This document shows positions 9,262 to 16,841 of a stretch of 64,000 nt of DNA, one piece after another (the stretch's first letter is position 1; every line of letters starts with the position of its first letter). The DNA comes from Sphingomonas sp. Y57 (GTDB taxonomy: Bacteria > Pseudomonadota > Alphaproteobacteria > Sphingomonadales > Sphingomonadaceae). The position numbers and the translations under genes were made by a program. The stretch lies in assembly GCF_001015195.1 (NCBI RefSeq), contig NZ_LDES01000029.1, positions 1 through 64,000 on the forward strand, in the 5' to 3' direction. The notes beneath the pieces were generated by a model. The model was not told the DNA's origin. It searched no databases and was given only the letters and a program-made list of their open reading frames with translations.

Positions 9262-11022
9262 TTAGATGCCAAGGCCGCGCTTGCGGCCCAGCGTCCAGTC
9301 GATCCCGCCGCCGGCGCGGACGACGCCGGACACCTGACGGCCGAGCTGCTGTTCGAAGGTGCTGGTCCACGGAACGAGCCGGAAGCCGAGCCCGTCGTCG
9401 ATCATGGCGAAGCGGCCTGACGCGAGCGCGAGGCGCTGGCGCACGATGCCAGCGATCTTCTCGCCAGAGCCGGCGGGCCGATAGGCAAGCCCGGTCTCGC
9501 CCGCGATCTTCGCGCCAACCGCGTCCAGCTCGCGCTTGCGGAGCGTGTCGAGCATCCCGCGCTCGAACACCGTCCGCTCGCCGAAGCGGCGCGCCAGCTC
9601 TTCCTTGACGAGATGGTCGGTGCGCGCGTCCATCGCGCGCCGCACCTCGGCGCCGAACCCGCCATCGGCGACGCCAGCGCCGCGCTCGATCAGCCGATGG
9701 TCGAGCCAGGTCGCGCCAGGCGCTTTCACCTGCGCGGCAAGGTCGAGGTCCGATCGGGTGGCGAGGATAAAGGTCGGCTTCTCCTCGCCGGCCCGTTCGA
9801 TCGCGCGCAGCTCGACGATGCCGCCGAGCTTGGGGCTGTGCTCCAGCGCCTCGATGCCGGGTAGCCGGACATGGTGGGTGCGGCCATCGGTGCCGTCGAT
9901 CACAGCATAGGCCGTGCCGGTCAGCTCGTCGTGCAAGCCCTTGTCGATCAGCCGGCCAGCGATTGGCTTCTCGGGCGCGCCGCTGACCACGGCGTAGCTG
10001 TCGAGTGGCCGATCCTGCCCGCGGTCTCTTAGCGCCGCGCCGATCGTGCGGATGATGTCGCCGCGCGTGCCCAGCTCGCGCAGCTTCGCCGCCGCGCCTT
10101 TCGCCACCGCCCATTGGCCGGAATCGCCTTCGGCAGCGAGCCCCATCGTTTCCAGGTGCTGCAAGCGCCCGATCATCAAGCGGCGGAGCCGCGGATCGTC
10201 GGGGCCGGGCCACTCGGGGCGCAGGTCGATGACGCCCAGCTCATCGGCGGAACGCTGGATCTCGGAATCGAGCCGGGTCCAGCGTTCCGCCGTCACCTCA
10301 CGGTCGAGCGCGCGCTGCACCTCATTTTCGGGCTTCGGCCCCAACTCGGCGAACGCCAGGTCTTGCGCGCGCGAGCGAAGATTGTGGCTGATGTAGTCGC
10401 GGGAGATAACGAGATCGGCGCCCTGATCGGTAACGCCGCGCACGAGCAAGTGGACGTGCGGATTGTCGGTGTTCCAGTGATCGACCGCAACCCAATCGAG
10501 CCGCGTCCCCAAGTCCGCCTCCATCTGCCGCATCAGGTCGCGCGTGTATTCACGCAGGTCGGTCAGGTCGGCGGCATCCTCCGGCGACACGATGACCCGG
10601 AAATGGTGCCGGTCATCCTTGCACCGCTCGGTGAAACCGCGATCGTCAGCGTTGTCCTCGGCCGCATCGAACATGCGCGTCGGCGAGCCGTCGCGGGTGA
10701 CGCCCTCACGCTTCAGATAGGCGACGTGCGCGGACAGCGGCGCCATTCGCCGGCCGCCCCGGCTGCGCGTGGTAACGGGCAGCATCTTGACCATGACGCG
10801 CCGGCCCGAGCCGAACAGGCGACTGCGGGCGAACGCGGTGCGTCCACGCCCGAAGGTCGATTGCGCGCCTCGGCGCGCGCCGCTGGCGCCGCCCCGCCGG
10901 CCGCCGCTGTGGATCGCAGCGACGCGAAGCACCTCGGCGATCAGGCCGCGCGCGTTGCGGCCCTGCGCCTTGCTGCGCTTGGCCTTGCCCGGCCGGACGC
11001 GAAACTCGCCGTCCTCGCTCAC
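9262..11022 (-). CDS. VirD2-type relaxase with DUF3363-like C-terminus
   Basis: A 586-residue nicking relaxase expected to cut oriT and stay covalently bound to the 5' end. The metal-binding histidine cluster is visible as DHWN and NPHVHLLVRG (about residues 182-191), after a conserved HVAYLKREGVTR segment that supplies a candidate Tyr. A basic N-terminal tail precedes the fold, and the C-terminal half is the DUF3363-type region of rhizobial and sphingomonad ICE relaxases. I prefer the GTG at 11022; the frame stays open upstream to 11316, but that stretch looks non-coding and holds an oriT-like sequence. No relaxase gene accompanies the second trb cluster. Confidence 0.9.
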   Translation of the reverse strand: MSEDGEFRVRPGKAKRSKAQGRNARGLIAEVLRVAAIHSGGRRGGASGARRGAQSTFGRGRTAFARSRLFGSGRRVMVKMLPVTTRSRGGRRMAPLSAHVAYLKREGVTRDGSPTRMFDAAEDNADDRGFTERCKDDRHHFRVIVSPEDAADLTDLREYTRDLMRQMEADLGTRLDWVAVDHWNTDNPHVHLLVRGVTDQGADLVISRDYISHNLRSRAQDLAFAELGPKPENEVQRALDREVTAERWTRLDSEIQRSADELGVIDLRPEWPGPDDPRLRRLMIGRLQHLETMGLAAEGDSGQWAVAKGAAAKLRELGTRGDIIRTIGAALRDRGQDRPLDSYAVVSGAPEKPIAGRLIDKGLHDELTGTAYAVIDGTDGRTHHVRLPGIEALEHSPKLGGIVELRAIERAGEEKPTFILATRSDLDLAAQVKAPGATWLDHRLIERGAGVADGGFGAEVRRAMDARTDHLVKEELARRFGERTVFERGMLDTLRKRELDAVGAKIAGETGLAYRPAGSGEKIAGIVRQRLALASGRFAMIDDGLGFRLVPWTSTFEQQLGRQVSGVVRAGGGIDWTLGRKRGLGI

Positions 11023-11137
11023 GGCCGGGCCGCCTTCGGCCGAAAATGGCCTGCGGTGCCATTCGAGGCGTTGTTTTTGCTGGCTTTTCCCTTCCGCGCG
11101 GCACGCGCGTCGACTGACGCCCCCGCGTGAAGCCACG

Positions 11138-11190
11138 GAAAAGCCTCGGCTTTTCGTCTGAACGGGGTGCGGCTTATATCTTGCCCTCGT
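11138..11190 (+). other. Candidate oriT: inverted repeat plus nic-like site
   Basis: In the 238-base gap upstream of the relaxase gene, an inverted repeat (GAAAAGCC at 11138-11145 and GGCTTTTC at 11148-11155) is followed 21 bases later by TATCTTGCCC at 11177-11186. IncP-type (MOBP) nic sites follow the pattern YATCYTG/Y just after an inverted repeat, so nicking would be expected after G at 11183. The position beside the relaxase gene fits. No experimental or comparative proof is available from sequence alone. Confidence 0.4.
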
Positions 11191-11260
11191 CTGTCCCTGC
11201 CGTTTTCCTCCTCCCCAGCGCCATTGCTGCTTCGGACGGAGGATGGGGCTCCCGCGCGGA

Positions 11261-12172
11261 TCATCGCGGTCGGCCCGCGCGGACGCGGGGCACGAACAGC
11301 GTGTCGCGCGGCTCATTAGCGGACGGCTCAGCCGCGCGAACGTCGCCGGGCGTCGGCCGGTCGGTCGGTGGTTCGGATGCGGCTACTTCGCCGCCCGACT
11401 CCCCGGCGACAGTTTCCGAAGCGGCGCTAGCGGTGCGGACGAACAGCGCCGCACGACGCCATGCGAACGGATCAGGCGTAGCATTCGCCGCCACCTCCAG
11501 CGCGCCTGATACGCCCGTAATCGGTGCGAGCTGGTCGAGATATCCGACCGTTTCCGGAGGCAGAGGACGGCCGCGAGACACGAAGTCGTCGTAGCGGCCC
11601 GGTCCCGCATTATAGGCCGCCAGCATCGCGCTCGCGTTGCCGTAGCGGTCGTGCATCTCGCGCAGATAAGCGGCACCCGCCATGATGTTGTCGCGCACGT
11701 CGAACGGATCGGGGCCGAGGCCGTAACGGGTGCGCAGGCCCGCCCAGGTCGCGGGCATGATCTGCATCAAGCCCATCGCCCCGGCGCGCGACACGGCGCG
11801 GGCATTGCCGCCGCTCTCGACGCGCATCACCGCCCATATCCACGCCTCGGGGATGCCGAACCGCCGCGCGGCCGAGGCGACATGAGCGGCGTATGGATGC
11901 ACAAGCGCCGATCGAGCGACCGGCATTTCCTGCGCCATCGCCGGGGCCGGCGCGACGCCGCCGGACAGCAGGACGACGGCGAGCACCACTGCCGATCCGA
12001 CTCCGCTCCGTCGCCAGCCTGCCGGCGTGCTCGCTGCGGTCAAGGGTGCGCGCAAAGCGCCGGCCTTTGGCCGCCCTTGACCTTCGCTGCGCGCCCCGGC
12101 CGGCCTGCGACCGAGCGGGACGAAGGGATGAGACGGCTTTCCCGCGAACAAAGGGATGATGATCGGCCGCAC
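11261..12172 (-). CDS. Lytic transglycosylase (VirB1-like)
   Basis: A 303-residue SLT-domain murein hydrolase that would open the peptidoglycan for T4SS assembly. A basic N-terminus is followed by a hydrophobic segment ending APAMAQ (about residue 80), which acts as a signal or anchor. The SLT core includes WIWAVMRVESGGNARAVS with the catalytic Glu near residue 119, GAMGLMQIMPATW, and AAYNAGPGRYDDF. The GTG at 12172 has AGGA upstream and starts four bases after the DUF736 stop. The last 80 residues are low-complexity and variable. Confidence 0.88.
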   Translation of the reverse strand: MRPIIIPLFAGKPSHPFVPLGRRPAGARSEGQGRPKAGALRAPLTAASTPAGWRRSGVGSAVVLAVVLLSGGVAPAPAMAQEMPVARSALVHPYAAHVASAARRFGIPEAWIWAVMRVESGGNARAVSRAGAMGLMQIMPATWAGLRTRYGLGPDPFDVRDNIMAGAAYLREMHDRYGNASAMLAAYNAGPGRYDDFVSRGRPLPPETVGYLDQLAPITGVSGALEVAANATPDPFAWRRAALFVRTASAASETVAGESGGEVAASEPPTDRPTPGDVRAAEPSANEPRDTLFVPRVRAGRPR

Positions 12173-12176
12173 GGGA

Positions 12177-12512
12177 TCAGTCCTGCTCGCGCGACTTTGG
12201 CTGGCGGTTCCAGCGCAGCGACCAAGCCGACTTGTCGGCGGCGTTCTGGAACAGCGCGGCGCGGATCGGCTGCGCAAACGCGGGATCGTCGATGCGCAGC
12301 GAGACATAATCCCCGGCGCGCTCGCCGCTCTCGTTCCAGCCGGCGCCGATCTCCGGGCCTTCGCCGCCGTCGCCGCGGTGAACGCGCCAGTCCGGCGCCT
12401 TGTCGGCGTCGCTCTGCTCAGCCGGAACGATCGAGATACGGATGTCGAGGGTCGCCGTCTCGATGATGCCTTCGTAGCCTTTGGCGGTGCGGAAGAAGCT
12501 GCCGATCTGCAT
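12177..12512 (-). CDS. DUF736 family protein, copy 1
   Basis: A 111-residue cytoplasmic protein matching the DUF736 pattern: MQIGSFFRTAKGYEGIIETATLDI at the start, KAPDWRVHRG in the middle, and YVSLRIDDPAFAQPIRAALF near the end. DUF736 proteins recur in proteobacterial conjugative elements and their function is unknown. The start has GGAG upstream. It lies between traF and the lytic transglycosylase gene. A second, more canonical DUF736 gene is at 17231, so region A encodes two different versions. Confidence 0.88.
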   Translation of the reverse strand: MQIGSFFRTAKGYEGIIETATLDIRISIVPAEQSDADKAPDWRVHRGDGGEGPEIGAGWNESGERAGDYVSLRIDDPAFAQPIRAALFQNAADKSAWSLRWNRQPKSREQD

Positions 12513-12548
12513 GATGATCTCCTTTGAGTTGGCAGGCGGTGAATCGGA

Positions 12549-13094
12549 TCAGCGCCAAATGAGCGGCGCCTCGGGTGTGTCGCGGGTGAGGATCGGGATG
12601 GCGCGGCCGAGCACGGTGGAGGCCGGCAGCGGCCCGAAATAACGGCCGTCCATGCTGTCGGCGTGGTCGGGGTTGAGCATCAGCAGCTCGCCGGTGCGCA
12701 GCGTGCGGCAGCCTTGCCAGACCGGCAGCGGGCGGCCGCGGCCGTCGCGCTGCCGGGCGACGACGACGGGCCGCCCATCGACGCTCACGACTGCGTTGAT
12801 GCGGCAAACGATCTGCCCCGGCCGGGCCGCGACATGCTTCAACAGCGGCACGCGCTCGCCGAGATAGCCGCGCTCCGCCAGCCAGCGCGCCAGCACCGGT
12901 GGCGGCGTCACGGCGACCAATGCACCGTTCGGCGGATCGGGAAGCGGCTCGATCCGGTAGAGCCCGATCGGCGCGCTCGCGCTGGCGTTCCAGACGACGC
13001 GCGGGAGCGGATCGAACACCGCCACGGCGAGGAACGACGCGCCGAACAGCGAGGCGGCGGAGGCCGTCGCAATGGCCCATCTGCGGCGGGTCAT
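12549..13094 (-). CDS. traF: TraF-type S26 signal peptidase
   Basis: A 181-residue membrane-anchored serine peptidase of the S26 family. In RP4, TraF processes the TrbC pilin and forms its cyclic product. The N-terminal hydrophobic segment is followed by ASASAPIGLYRI, which carries the catalytic Ser near residue 40. LLKHVAARPG carries the general-base Lys near residue 85, and LLMLNPDHADSMDGRYFGPLP matches the conserved C-terminal box. The start lies in an ATGA overlap with the DUF2840 gene. The likely substrates are the pilins encoded at 4697 and perhaps 44144. Confidence 0.92.
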   Translation of the reverse strand: MTRRRWAIATASAASLFGASFLAVAVFDPLPRVVWNASASAPIGLYRIEPLPDPPNGALVAVTPPPVLARWLAERGYLGERVPLLKHVAARPGQIVCRINAVVSVDGRPVVVARQRDGRGRPLPVWQGCRTLRTGELLMLNPDHADSMDGRYFGPLPASTVLGRAIPILTRDTPEAPLIWR

Positions 13095-13597
13095 CGCTCG
13101 ATCTCCTGGCGTTTGAGCCAGGCGCGATGTCGCTCCATCGTATAGGGGCGCGGCGGTTGTCCGGCTGCGATGCGGTTGTGGACGTGCCGCCAATGATCCG
13201 GCGCGGCGTCGCACGGATCGACGCCAGCCGCCTCGGTCGCGTCGATCGCGGCGAGCACTTGGCTGACCTTGGGCCAGCCTTCGATCTTGAGCAGGATCTC
13301 GCCGCCTGGCCGCACGAACGGGAGCGTCGTGAACGGCTCGCCTGCACCGACCGCGCGCACGATGTCGATGCGCGAACTGACCGTGCCGTAGTCGTTCGCC
13401 GCCCAGCGGACGAACGCGAAGATCGCGCCTAGCCGGAAGCGGACGATGCGGCGGCGGCGATCAACGATCTCGTCCACGGCGACGCGGCCGAACCTGATCC
13501 AGTGCTCGATCCGCTTCTCGATCCAGGTCAGCTCGACGCGGGTCATGCCGTCTTCGGACGGCTGGCGGTGCCGCATGGGTGACGGCGGGACGGTCAT
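13091..13597 (-). CDS. DUF2840 family ICE protein
   Basis: A 168-residue protein recognisable as DUF2840 by TWIEKRIEHWIRFGR, RRRRIVRFRLGAIFAFVRWAANDYGTVSSRIDIVRA and GGEILLKIEGWPKVSQVLAAID. The family is almost confined to alpha- and betaproteobacterial conjugative elements, sits just before traF, and has no assigned function. ATGA overlaps join it to the HTH gene before it and to traF after it. No parA gene, which often accompanies this block in related elements, is present here. Confidence 0.88.
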   Translation of the reverse strand: MTVPPSPMRHRQPSEDGMTRVELTWIEKRIEHWIRFGRVAVDEIVDRRRRIVRFRLGAIFAFVRWAANDYGTVSSRIDIVRAVGAGEPFTTLPFVRPGGEILLKIEGWPKVSQVLAAIDATEAAGVDPCDAAPDHWRHVHNRIAAGQPPRPYTMERHRAWLKRQEIER

Positions 13598-13860
13598 CGC
13601 CGGCTCCGGGCGATAGCGGAATCCGCGCGCGGCATGAGGTCGTCTTGCCCCGGATCGGAGGTCGAATGCTTGATGCCGATGTCGGCCCAGGCGCGCAGGT
13701 CATCAACCGAATAGACCACCCGGCCGCCGATCCGGCGGTAGGCCGGACCGGTCCCGAAATAACGGTGCTTCTCCAGGGTGCGCCCCGAGAGGCCGAGGAA
13801 GCGTGCGGCTTCCGGCGTGCGCAGGAAGCGGGGTGGCAGATTGGTGGGCGTATCGGACAA
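13594..13860 (-). CDS. Excisionase/AlpA-like HTH protein (RdfS-like candidate)
   Basis: An 88-residue winged-helix DNA-binding protein with PPRFLRTPEAARFLGLSGRTLEKHRYFGTGPAYRRIGGRVVYSVDDLRAW, the usual MerR/excisionase HTH_17 pattern. The TTG at 13860 is chosen because an AGGAG site sits eight bases upstream; an ATG-type extension to 13959 has no such site. In ICEMlSym(R7A) the recombination directionality factor RdfS is a small protein of this class that leads the traF-relaxase operon and is switched on by FseA. The same order is seen here, so an RdfS role is inferred. The promoter should lie in 13861-13989. Confidence 0.75.
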   Translation of the reverse strand: MSDTPTNLPPRFLRTPEAARFLGLSGRTLEKHRYFGTGPAYRRIGGRVVYSVDDLRAWADIGIKHSTSDPGQDDLMPRADSAIARSRR

Positions 13861-13989
13861 GTGACGGCTCCTGCGGGCGGTGGCGGCAGGAGGCGTAATT
13901 GTCAGAACCGAGGCGGCCGGGTGGGGTATGAAGATGTGCGGCTGCACGGATGCGACCACCCCCTAGAAGGTGTCGCTGGGGGAATCGGA

Positions 13990-14773
13990 TCAACGGATGC
14001 GGAGCAGTTTGCGGTAGTCGCCGTTCATCATGGCGATGCCGTCGCGGACCAAGCGCACCACGAAAGAGCGCGACGCCGACATTTTCCAGTCGCTCGCGGA
14101 TAGCCGGGCGGCGTCGTCGCGGCCCAAGGCGGTCGCGATCTCGCGATAAGTTGCGCCCTCATCGCGCAGGTCGAGCGCGCGGAGCATCAGGTCGAGCCGC
14201 GCCAGCCGATAGGCGGTGAGCGGCCAGCCGCGCGGTAGCGGCCCGGCCGCCCGGCCGAGCAGGCGACGGTGGAAACGCAACAGGCTGGCGATGCGGGTGA
14301 TGAAATCCTTGTCGAGCGGAATGACCGCGGCGAGCGGGCGGCCAGGCTGCGAATCACGCAGCCACAGCCGATGCTCGCCGGCCGCATCGGCGACGACAAC
14401 ATGCCGTCCATCGATCCCGGCTAGGTCGGCGAGCAGCGCGCCGAGCGCGCGCGGATCGACCGGAGCGGCGGTCTCGAATCCATCCGGCGCGGCGTCGAGA
14501 ATGACCGTGACGGCGGTCAGCTCCGGGCGCCAGACGACCGGGTCTGAAAGGTCATCCGGCGCAGTGGCGAAAGGATAACCCCCAGCGCCGAGCGAACGCC
14601 GTCTCGGCGGCGTCCTTGACGACGGCGCCGTCCGCGATGCGTTGCTGCATCTGCGCATGTTCGGCGCGATACGTGTGGTTTCGCCGCAAAAACTCGGCGG
14701 CTATATCGGCGCGACCAAGCGCGTCGGACAGATTGCCGCCGCGTCGCTCGCGCCGGCGCTGGGGCGTCGGCAT
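13990..14773 (-). CDS. DUF6499-DUF2285 transfer activator (FseA-like), two frames joined by a +1 shift
   Basis: The first frame (14773-14552, 73 codons, GGGAGG upstream of its ATG) encodes a DUF6499-type segment with IAAEFLRRNHTYRAEHAQM and FARRWGLSF, then runs into a stop. The second frame (to 13990) begins in mid-protein with ATAPDDLSDPVVWRPEL and encodes the DUF2285 helix-turn-helix region (LDLRDEGATYREIATALGR, then SFVVRLVRDGIAMM). It has no plausible start of its own. Moving one base forward at the Phe codon at 14572-14570 joins them into a 260-residue protein of normal family layout. In ICEMlSym(R7A), msi172 and msi171 are fused by +1 programmed frameshifting into the excision activator FseA. 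Sequencing error or mutation is the alternative. Confidence 0.8.
14567..14572 (-). promoter_or_regulatory. Candidate +1 ribosomal frameshift site (TTTCGC)
   Basis: On the minus strand the last shared codon is TTT at 14572-14570, followed by CGC. A tRNA-Phe sitting on UUU could slip one base to UUC, which pairs better with its GAA anticodon, and continue as GCC ACT GCG in the DUF2285 frame. The zero frame stops six codons later, at 14554-14552. A run of five G residues (complement of 14579-14583) lies just upstream and is the other place where an indel could hide. Confidence 0.5.
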
Positions 14774-14917
14774 GGCATCCTCCCAACCGCACTAAGGGCG
14801 GATTGCGGGGGACGAACATCTCCGGCTCGACCGACGCACGATAGCGCCAAGGTTGCGCTCAACCGTGCCGCGCGCGCTGCGACGAAAGCAATGAATCGAT
14901 ACCAAAATGGATTAAAC

Positions 14918-15190
14918 TTAACGCCTTAGCGGGCGCTCGCAGCCGAGCAGATGCGCATAACCAACCTCCGTCATCCACCGCGCGCGCGCAAGGTGGCTAT
15001 CGTGCATCGCCTTGGCTCGTTGCGGCTCGGCGGCTGGGTCTACGCCGAGGATCGCGGTCGCCGCTTCGCGCCAGTCCGCTCCTACTTCGTCCGCATCGAG
15101 CAGCCGCAAATAGACATTGAGATGGCTTTCGTCATAGGCCGTGAGCTGCGAAACCTCCGGCGCGCGATCAGCGAATTGGCTGGTGCTCAT
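14918..15190 (-). CDS. Small stand-alone DUF2285 protein (QseM-like antiactivator candidate)
   Basis: A 90-residue protein with the short DUF2285 signature YDESHLNVYLRLLDADEVGADWREAATAILGVDP and HLARARWMTEVGYAHLL. In ICEMlSym(R7A), the small DUF2285-type protein QseM binds FseA and TraR and holds transfer off. Here the gene lies just upstream of the FseA-like gene and diverges from an XRE regulator, as qseM does from qseC. The start at 15190 is preceded by GGGG. The function is inferred from family and context; no LuxR/TraR gene is adjacent. Confidence 0.72.
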   Translation of the reverse strand: MSTSQFADRAPEVSQLTAYDESHLNVYLRLLDADEVGADWREAATAILGVDPAAEPQRAKAMHDSHLARARWMTEVGYAHLLGCERPLRR

Positions 15191-15245
15191 GGTGTCCCCG
15201 TTAACCAGTCTAGCTCAAAAAACAGAACCGGATATGCGCAAGCCT

Positions 15246-15261
15246 TGCATCGCTAGATGCA
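15246..15261. promoter_or_regulatory. Palindrome in the divergent qseM-like/qseC-like promoter region
   Basis: TGCATC-GCTA-GATGCA, a perfect 6-bp inverted repeat with a 4-base centre, lies 56 bases upstream of the small DUF2285 gene and 87 bases upstream of the XRE gene. It is a plausible operator for the XRE regulator, which would then control both its own gene and the antiactivator gene. No second copy is obvious in the same 157-base gap. Confidence 0.4.
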
Positions 15262-15347
15262 CATCCCGCAGCGGCGGATAGTGCGATTTAGCCAATACAA
15301 CTGATATGGGATAAACCGGATGAGATGTAGCGTCCAGCTTCGCGCGC

Positions 15348-15575
15348 ATGGATATGCGCCGCCTAGTGGGATTGAACTTCGCCAAGCTGAGGAAGGATAA
15401 GGGCTTTACCCAGGAGCGCTTTGCCGAGACGTCCGGTTTTACCCAACAATATGTCAGCGATTTGGAGCGCGGCCTGCGCAATCCAACGGTCGTCACCTTG
15501 TTTCACTTGGCCTCCGCGCTTGGTGTCACGCCCGCCGATCTTATCGCCCAACTCGATCCCTCCGAAACCGACTAG
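15348..15575 (+). CDS. XRE-family HTH regulator (QseC-like candidate)
   Basis: A 75-residue protein that is little more than one Cro/C1-type domain: VGLNFAKLRKDKGFTQERFAETSGFTQQYVSDLERGLRNPTVVTLFHLASALGVTPADL. It is transcribed divergently from the small DUF2285 gene across a 157-base gap. QseC of ICEMlSym(R7A) has the same size, type and position, and sets the on/off balance of qseM expression. An internal ATG at 15354 is an alternative start. Rho-independent hairpins follow the stop. Confidence 0.8.
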   Translation: MDMRRLVGLNFAKLRKDKGFTQERFAETSGFTQQYVSDLERGLRNPTVVTLFHLASALGVTPADLIAQLDPSETD

Positions 15576-15658
15576 CTTCGCAAAACTTGAGCGCGAGCCG
15601 GGCGCCAGCCCGGCGAGCGCGCCGTTGCGGCCGCGCGGACCTTGGGACGCGCGGCCGC

Positions 15659-15684
15659 CGCCGATCCGACGCAGCGGATCGGCG
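15659..15684. terminator. Hairpin downstream of the XRE gene
   Basis: CGCCGATCCG at 15659-15668 pairs perfectly with CGGATCGGCG at 15675-15684 around a 6-base loop. It lies in the 162-base gap between the convergent XRE and DUF932 genes. No long T-tract follows on the plus strand, so its strength as a terminator is uncertain. Confidence 0.45.
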
Positions 15685-15698
15685 CGAAAATGGCAAAG

Positions 15699-15727
15699 CC
15701 GCAGGGCCGGAAACTCCGGCCCTGCGG
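15699..15727. terminator. Bidirectional terminator between the XRE and DUF932 genes
   Basis: CCGCAGGGCCGG (15699-15710) and CCGGCCCTGCGG (15716-15727) form a perfect 12-bp stem with an AAACT loop. On the minus strand it starts ten bases after the DUF932 stop and is followed by a T-containing stretch; on the plus strand TAATTAT follows. It probably ends DUF932 transcription and may serve both directions. Confidence 0.65.
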
Positions 15728-15737
15728 TAATTATGGG

Positions 15738-16580
15738 TCAGGCCGCTTTGAGGCGCTGCATCCCTTCGGCCAGCGTCCAGAGCGCGCGGTTGAGCGTCAC
15801 ATTCTGGTCGATGCCATTGATCGCGCGGGTCTGCGCGCGGCGGATACGGCCCTCGGCGTTGCGCTTACTGCCCTGCAACCCGCCACGAACGACATTCTCC
15901 TGAATGACGTTGAAGGTGGTCCACAGGCTGCGGTCCACATCCTCGCGGCGGCGCGGCTCGATGATCTGCTCGGGCCGAACCGGGCTTTCGTCGTCGCCAT
16001 AGCGCGCAACAAGGCTAACCTCGCCAAGCAAGCGCTGCTCATCCGGCGAAAGCTGGATCTCCTTCATCGATTCGCTGGCGTCGATCAGCCGGGGGAAGTC
16101 CTCCGCGACCGTGTAAACGCCCTCGATGATGTCATGCTCGATATTGCCTTTGTGCGGCACGCGGACCTCCTCGAACCGCTCACCGGCAATCATGCTGTTG
16201 GTGCAGACGAACCGCAGCATTCCGGCGAACATCTGATAGGCGCTGGTCCCGTCATGGCTGTTGACGATGATGACTTCGGCGGCCTCCGGCTTGCCGATGC
16301 CGTCATCCCTGCGCAGGCGAAGCATATGCTTGGCGTGGCCGTGGCGGCTGCCGTCGCGGGGGACGGACTGGACGGCGAAGAACGGGAACCATCCTTCCCG
16401 GCGCAGCCCCTCCACGATGTCGATGGTCGGAACATAGACGTAGCGATCTGAACGGCTGTCGTGCGCCTCGCGCGCGAAGATGGACGGGACGTGGCGATAC
16501 AGCGCCTCGTTGTCGAGCGGCTCCCGGCCGCTGATCTGGTGGGCGTTGCGGCCGAACCGGGTGGCAAGCTGATAGTGCAT
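15738..16580 (-). CDS. DUF932 family protein
   Basis: A 280-residue cytoplasmic protein of the DUF932 family, common on plasmids, phages and ICEs and of unknown function. Recognisable segments are RYVYVPTIDIVEGLRREGWFPFFAVQS, HMLRLRR, EVIIVNSHDGTSAYQMFAGMLRFVCTNSMI and RALWTLAEGMQRL. The ATG at 16580 has a strong AAGGAGG site five bases upstream; longer in-frame starts up to 17054 lack one and overlap the plus-strand gene at 16842. It probably belongs to the early-expressed accessory set of the element. Confidence 0.9.
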   Translation of the reverse strand: MHYQLATRFGRNAHQISGREPLDNEALYRHVPSIFAREAHDSRSDRYVYVPTIDIVEGLRREGWFPFFAVQSVPRDGSRHGHAKHMLRLRRDDGIGKPEAAEVIIVNSHDGTSAYQMFAGMLRFVCTNSMIAGERFEEVRVPHKGNIEHDIIEGVYTVAEDFPRLIDASESMKEIQLSPDEQRLLGEVSLVARYGDDESPVRPEQIIEPRRREDVDRSLWTTFNVIQENVVRGGLQGSKRNAEGRIRRAQTRAINGIDQNVTLNRALWTLAEGMQRLKAA

Positions 16581-16841
16581 TTTGGCCTCCTTGGGCTTGG
16601 GTTTCCGCGCAGCGGAGCGCCGCGCTGAAACCCTGCCCGTCGGCGAGACCGGGGGTGCAAACGGAAAGCAGCTTCGCGGGGAACCGGCTGCACGGAACGC
16701 GCTCGCGCGTGGAGGAAGCTGGGCGGAAGCCGCTTGTAGTGCGCCGGGGCAGAGCCCCAAGCACCGCGTCGCCTGCGGTGCCAGCAAACAACGCTTGCCA
16801 TTTGTTCCTGTTTTGATCCACACCACCAACAAGGAGTCGGT
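16581..16841. other. Divergent promoter region between DUF932 and the 109-residue gene
   Basis: A 261-base spacer without a gene. It is rich in GC hairpins (for example around 16606-16640) and becomes AT-richer just before the plus-strand gene (16790-16841). Both flanking genes have strong ribosome-binding sites, so it probably contains back-to-back promoters. Exact -35/-10 boxes were not resolved. Confidence 0.5.

Noticed and set aside
14777-14929. Plus-strand frame between the DUF6499 gene and the small DUF2285 gene
   Set aside because: No ribosome-binding site, overlap with the DUF6499 start region, and composition unlike neighbouring genes; the gap is taken as promoter DNA.
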